Assembly: GCF_003286085.1 (NCBI RefSeq)
Contig: NW_020825288.1
Location: forward strand, 25,482,001 to 25,546,000
From: Drosophila persimilis
Taxonomy: Eukaryota > Arthropoda > Insecta > Diptera > Drosophilidae
Length of the DNA: 64,000 bases
Direction: 5' to 3'
The notes beneath the pieces were generated by a model. The model was not told the origin of the DNA, did no database searches, and saw nothing but the letters and a program-made list of their open reading frames with translations. Position 1 is the first letter of the stretch, and each line of letters starts with the position of its first letter. The position numbers and the translations under genes are program-made. This document shows, one piece after another, positions 62,171 through 64,000 of this stretch.

Positions 62171-64000
62171 ATAAGCCCAAACTAAATTGCTCTGGAAATG
62201 GTTTCAAGGAAATGCCAGGGCGTCGATCTATTGATGTATTTTCTTTTTTCGCTCTCGAAAACATTTTTAAAGTAAATCGTAAGGTTTTTTTTTTTGCGAA
62301 AGTGCAAATCGGAGCCTGTGCCTGTCTGTACCACAATAATTCGAAAATGCAAATATTTATTTATTTTATTTATTTATTAAACTTAACGCTAATATAAAAT
62401 ATTAACCTAAAAAACCATTCGAGCACTAGCTACTAGGGCCTTCAGCTCTGCTATTTAATAGTTGCTGTTAGATAAATTCGTTTACTTTAACTTTGTCTAA
62501 AAATCGGTTAATTAAATTAATGTTTTTAGTTTTAGTATGCTCAAGAAATGCTGAGGGCTTTGTATCTTTAAAGAGTTATTAACTTTACCATTTCCCATAT
62601 TTCAATACAAAGAACTAAGCATTCAGCCAGCAAACATTCAACATTTCCATAAAGGGATTTATTTTTTTAACCATAAAAAATGCATAAATGTCCAGCGGGT
62701 GGCCATTAACACGAGGAGACCGCCGGAGCTTGATAAAATTGCTCAAATAGTCGTGCAGGGGAGGAGCGGGACGTCTAAGGTCGCTTCATAGCCACCATCC
62801 CATCCGATCAAAGTGGAAAGAAATTGATTCCAGCTTCGATCCGGAAGTGTTTGACACCCTCGGGTGTCTCGCATATTGTGCAACTTTTGTTAGAGGTGGC
62901 AGGTCCTGGCAGGATTCCGAGGTGCGGTGTGCGGCAAGGGATCAGCCGATCGCAGGCTGATCAGTGATCACGAATCTGTACTCTTTTGGGTCATCTTTTG
63001 TGCCTTACAAACCTGTGGTATAAACTAGCATACCCGCTTCAAGGGTATCCCACAAACAGTTGCAGCATCAGCAACAGCAACAGCAACAGCCACAACAACA
63101 AGGACACAACGAAAAATCTTTCAATAAAACAATTTACTCAATTGGCTCAATGACTCGACGCGACTTTGGGAGCAGCTTCCTTTTTGTTGTTGCTTTTGTG
63201 TTTGTGTTGCTTCTGTTTGCAGTTTTTATGAGACAGCGACGTCGGGGGCAGCAACAGCAGCAGCAGCAGCCACTCAACATCAGCAGCAGCGACAGCAGTG
63301 CCAACAGACAAAGGCCAAAAAAAAAGAGAGAAAAAGAAAAAGGAAAGAGATATAGAGTAGGGGAGTGCGAGTGGCAGAGTGGTAGCTTTTATTTAGTTTT
63401 GTGGCCTGTTTCATAGAAAAGCAACAACAATAGCGACAGACAGTGGGGCAGACAGAGGGGCAGGAGCAGCCGCAGTACTTCCCAAACGACGCTGAAGCCG
63501 AAGCTCAGAGTACTCTCCCGATGACATTCGATCACAGAAGGCAAGATTGACGAAAGCTCATCAATCTCTTCCTCGATGACTCATCAAAATGGTTGTGATT
63601 TACTGCCTGCCCCATGGAGCAGCGATTGTGCATTAAGGTTGCTGCTGTCTTGTTTAGACAGTACTTAGAGCAGCAACAGGGGCAGAGGGGGGCGGGGGAA
63701 GAGCCAATGGAAGCAAAACAGAGCATCAACAGAGCGGGCCAAGGGAGAGAAGGAGTAGAAGCAACAAAAGCCCATAGGGCTGCAGTTTTTATGTGTCCGC
63801 TGACGGCGTCAACGCCGCCGCCGACGCCGCATACACTTCCTGCAACCCCTCCCCCTCCCGCACAGCTTTATTCCACTTTTTCCACTTTTTATTTAACTTC
63901 TTTCAATTTCGCCAATATTTCTGCAGCTTTTATTTCCCCTACCTGCGCACACCCACCCCCCCCTTCGCTCTATCCGTCGCTCTGCCTTGCCTCTGCTGGC
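62171..64000 (+). other. Intron of pum to window end
   Basis: No exon recognised. It contains CAG/CAA-rich DNA (63060-63110 and 63249-63300) and an ACCC...GGGT palindrome near 63030. A + frame from the first in-frame ATG near 63150 would encode about 88 residues with one hydrophobic segment and a polyQ/basic tail; there is no support for its expression. Confidence 0.65.

Noticed and set aside
63060-63416. 118-codon polyQ frame with a hydrophobic segment as a membrane protein gene
   Set aside because: The first codon is not ATG, polyQ is from CAG/CAA repeats, and no splice or promoter support is seen; only mentioned under the intron.

Overview
The window is animal, specifically Drosophila, genomic DNA. 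It is AT-rich, dense in CT/GA, CA/TG and CAG microsatellites, and most of it is non-coding. The only gene recognised with confidence is pumilio (pum), on the + strand. Pumilio is the Puf-family RNA-binding translational repressor. Five consecutive internal coding exons translate into the conserved N-terminal half of the protein (ITTSTAKKLWEKSDGKG, KMVEYVLGGSPTNK, RTPGSRQPSPAEET, HMLMDHGQGM, NHMESPGNLL). Their splice sites and phases are mutually consistent. The protein differs in many places from what I recall of D. melanogaster Pum, so I suspect another lineage, possibly the obscura group; that placement is an inference.

Layout: 1-6116 is upstream non-coding DNA, with a CT/GAGA-rich promoter-like stretch and a probable 5' leader ending at 6116. 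At 6117-6188 a 24-codon open segment with a splice donor joins in phase 0 to the pum exon at 17273. I interpret it as an alternative first coding exon that would give a shorter Pum isoform. 6189-17272 is intron and carries two direct copies of a ~1.05 kb repeat. 17273-17514, 17639-17765 and 17832-17950 are a tight cluster of pum exons. 17951-25096 is an intron holding a candidate alternative terminal exon (19194-19239) and several satellites. 25097-25445 and 25736-25825 are two more pum exons. From 25826 to the end I find no further coding exon. The next pum exon, the Ala/Gln-rich region and the PUM repeats must lie downstream, so about 38 kb is intron.

The intronic DNA has a lot of repeat structure. 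There is a 464-bp hAT-like non-autonomous transposon with an exact 8-bp target duplication, nested inside an older dispersed repeat that has unoccupied relatives elsewhere in the window. There is a 1.27 kb, 12-bp minisatellite with higher-order duplications. A 28-bp tandem repeat carries core-promoter Motif 1-like boxes. Other blocks are a GGATC-rich satellite, a block of three TCGGGGTCACCA boxes, a 29-nt poly(C) run and a 280-bp almost pure C-rich tract. No tRNA, rRNA, CRISPR or prokaryotic feature was seen. All functional statements about isoforms are inferences from splice phase and homology recalled without database access.
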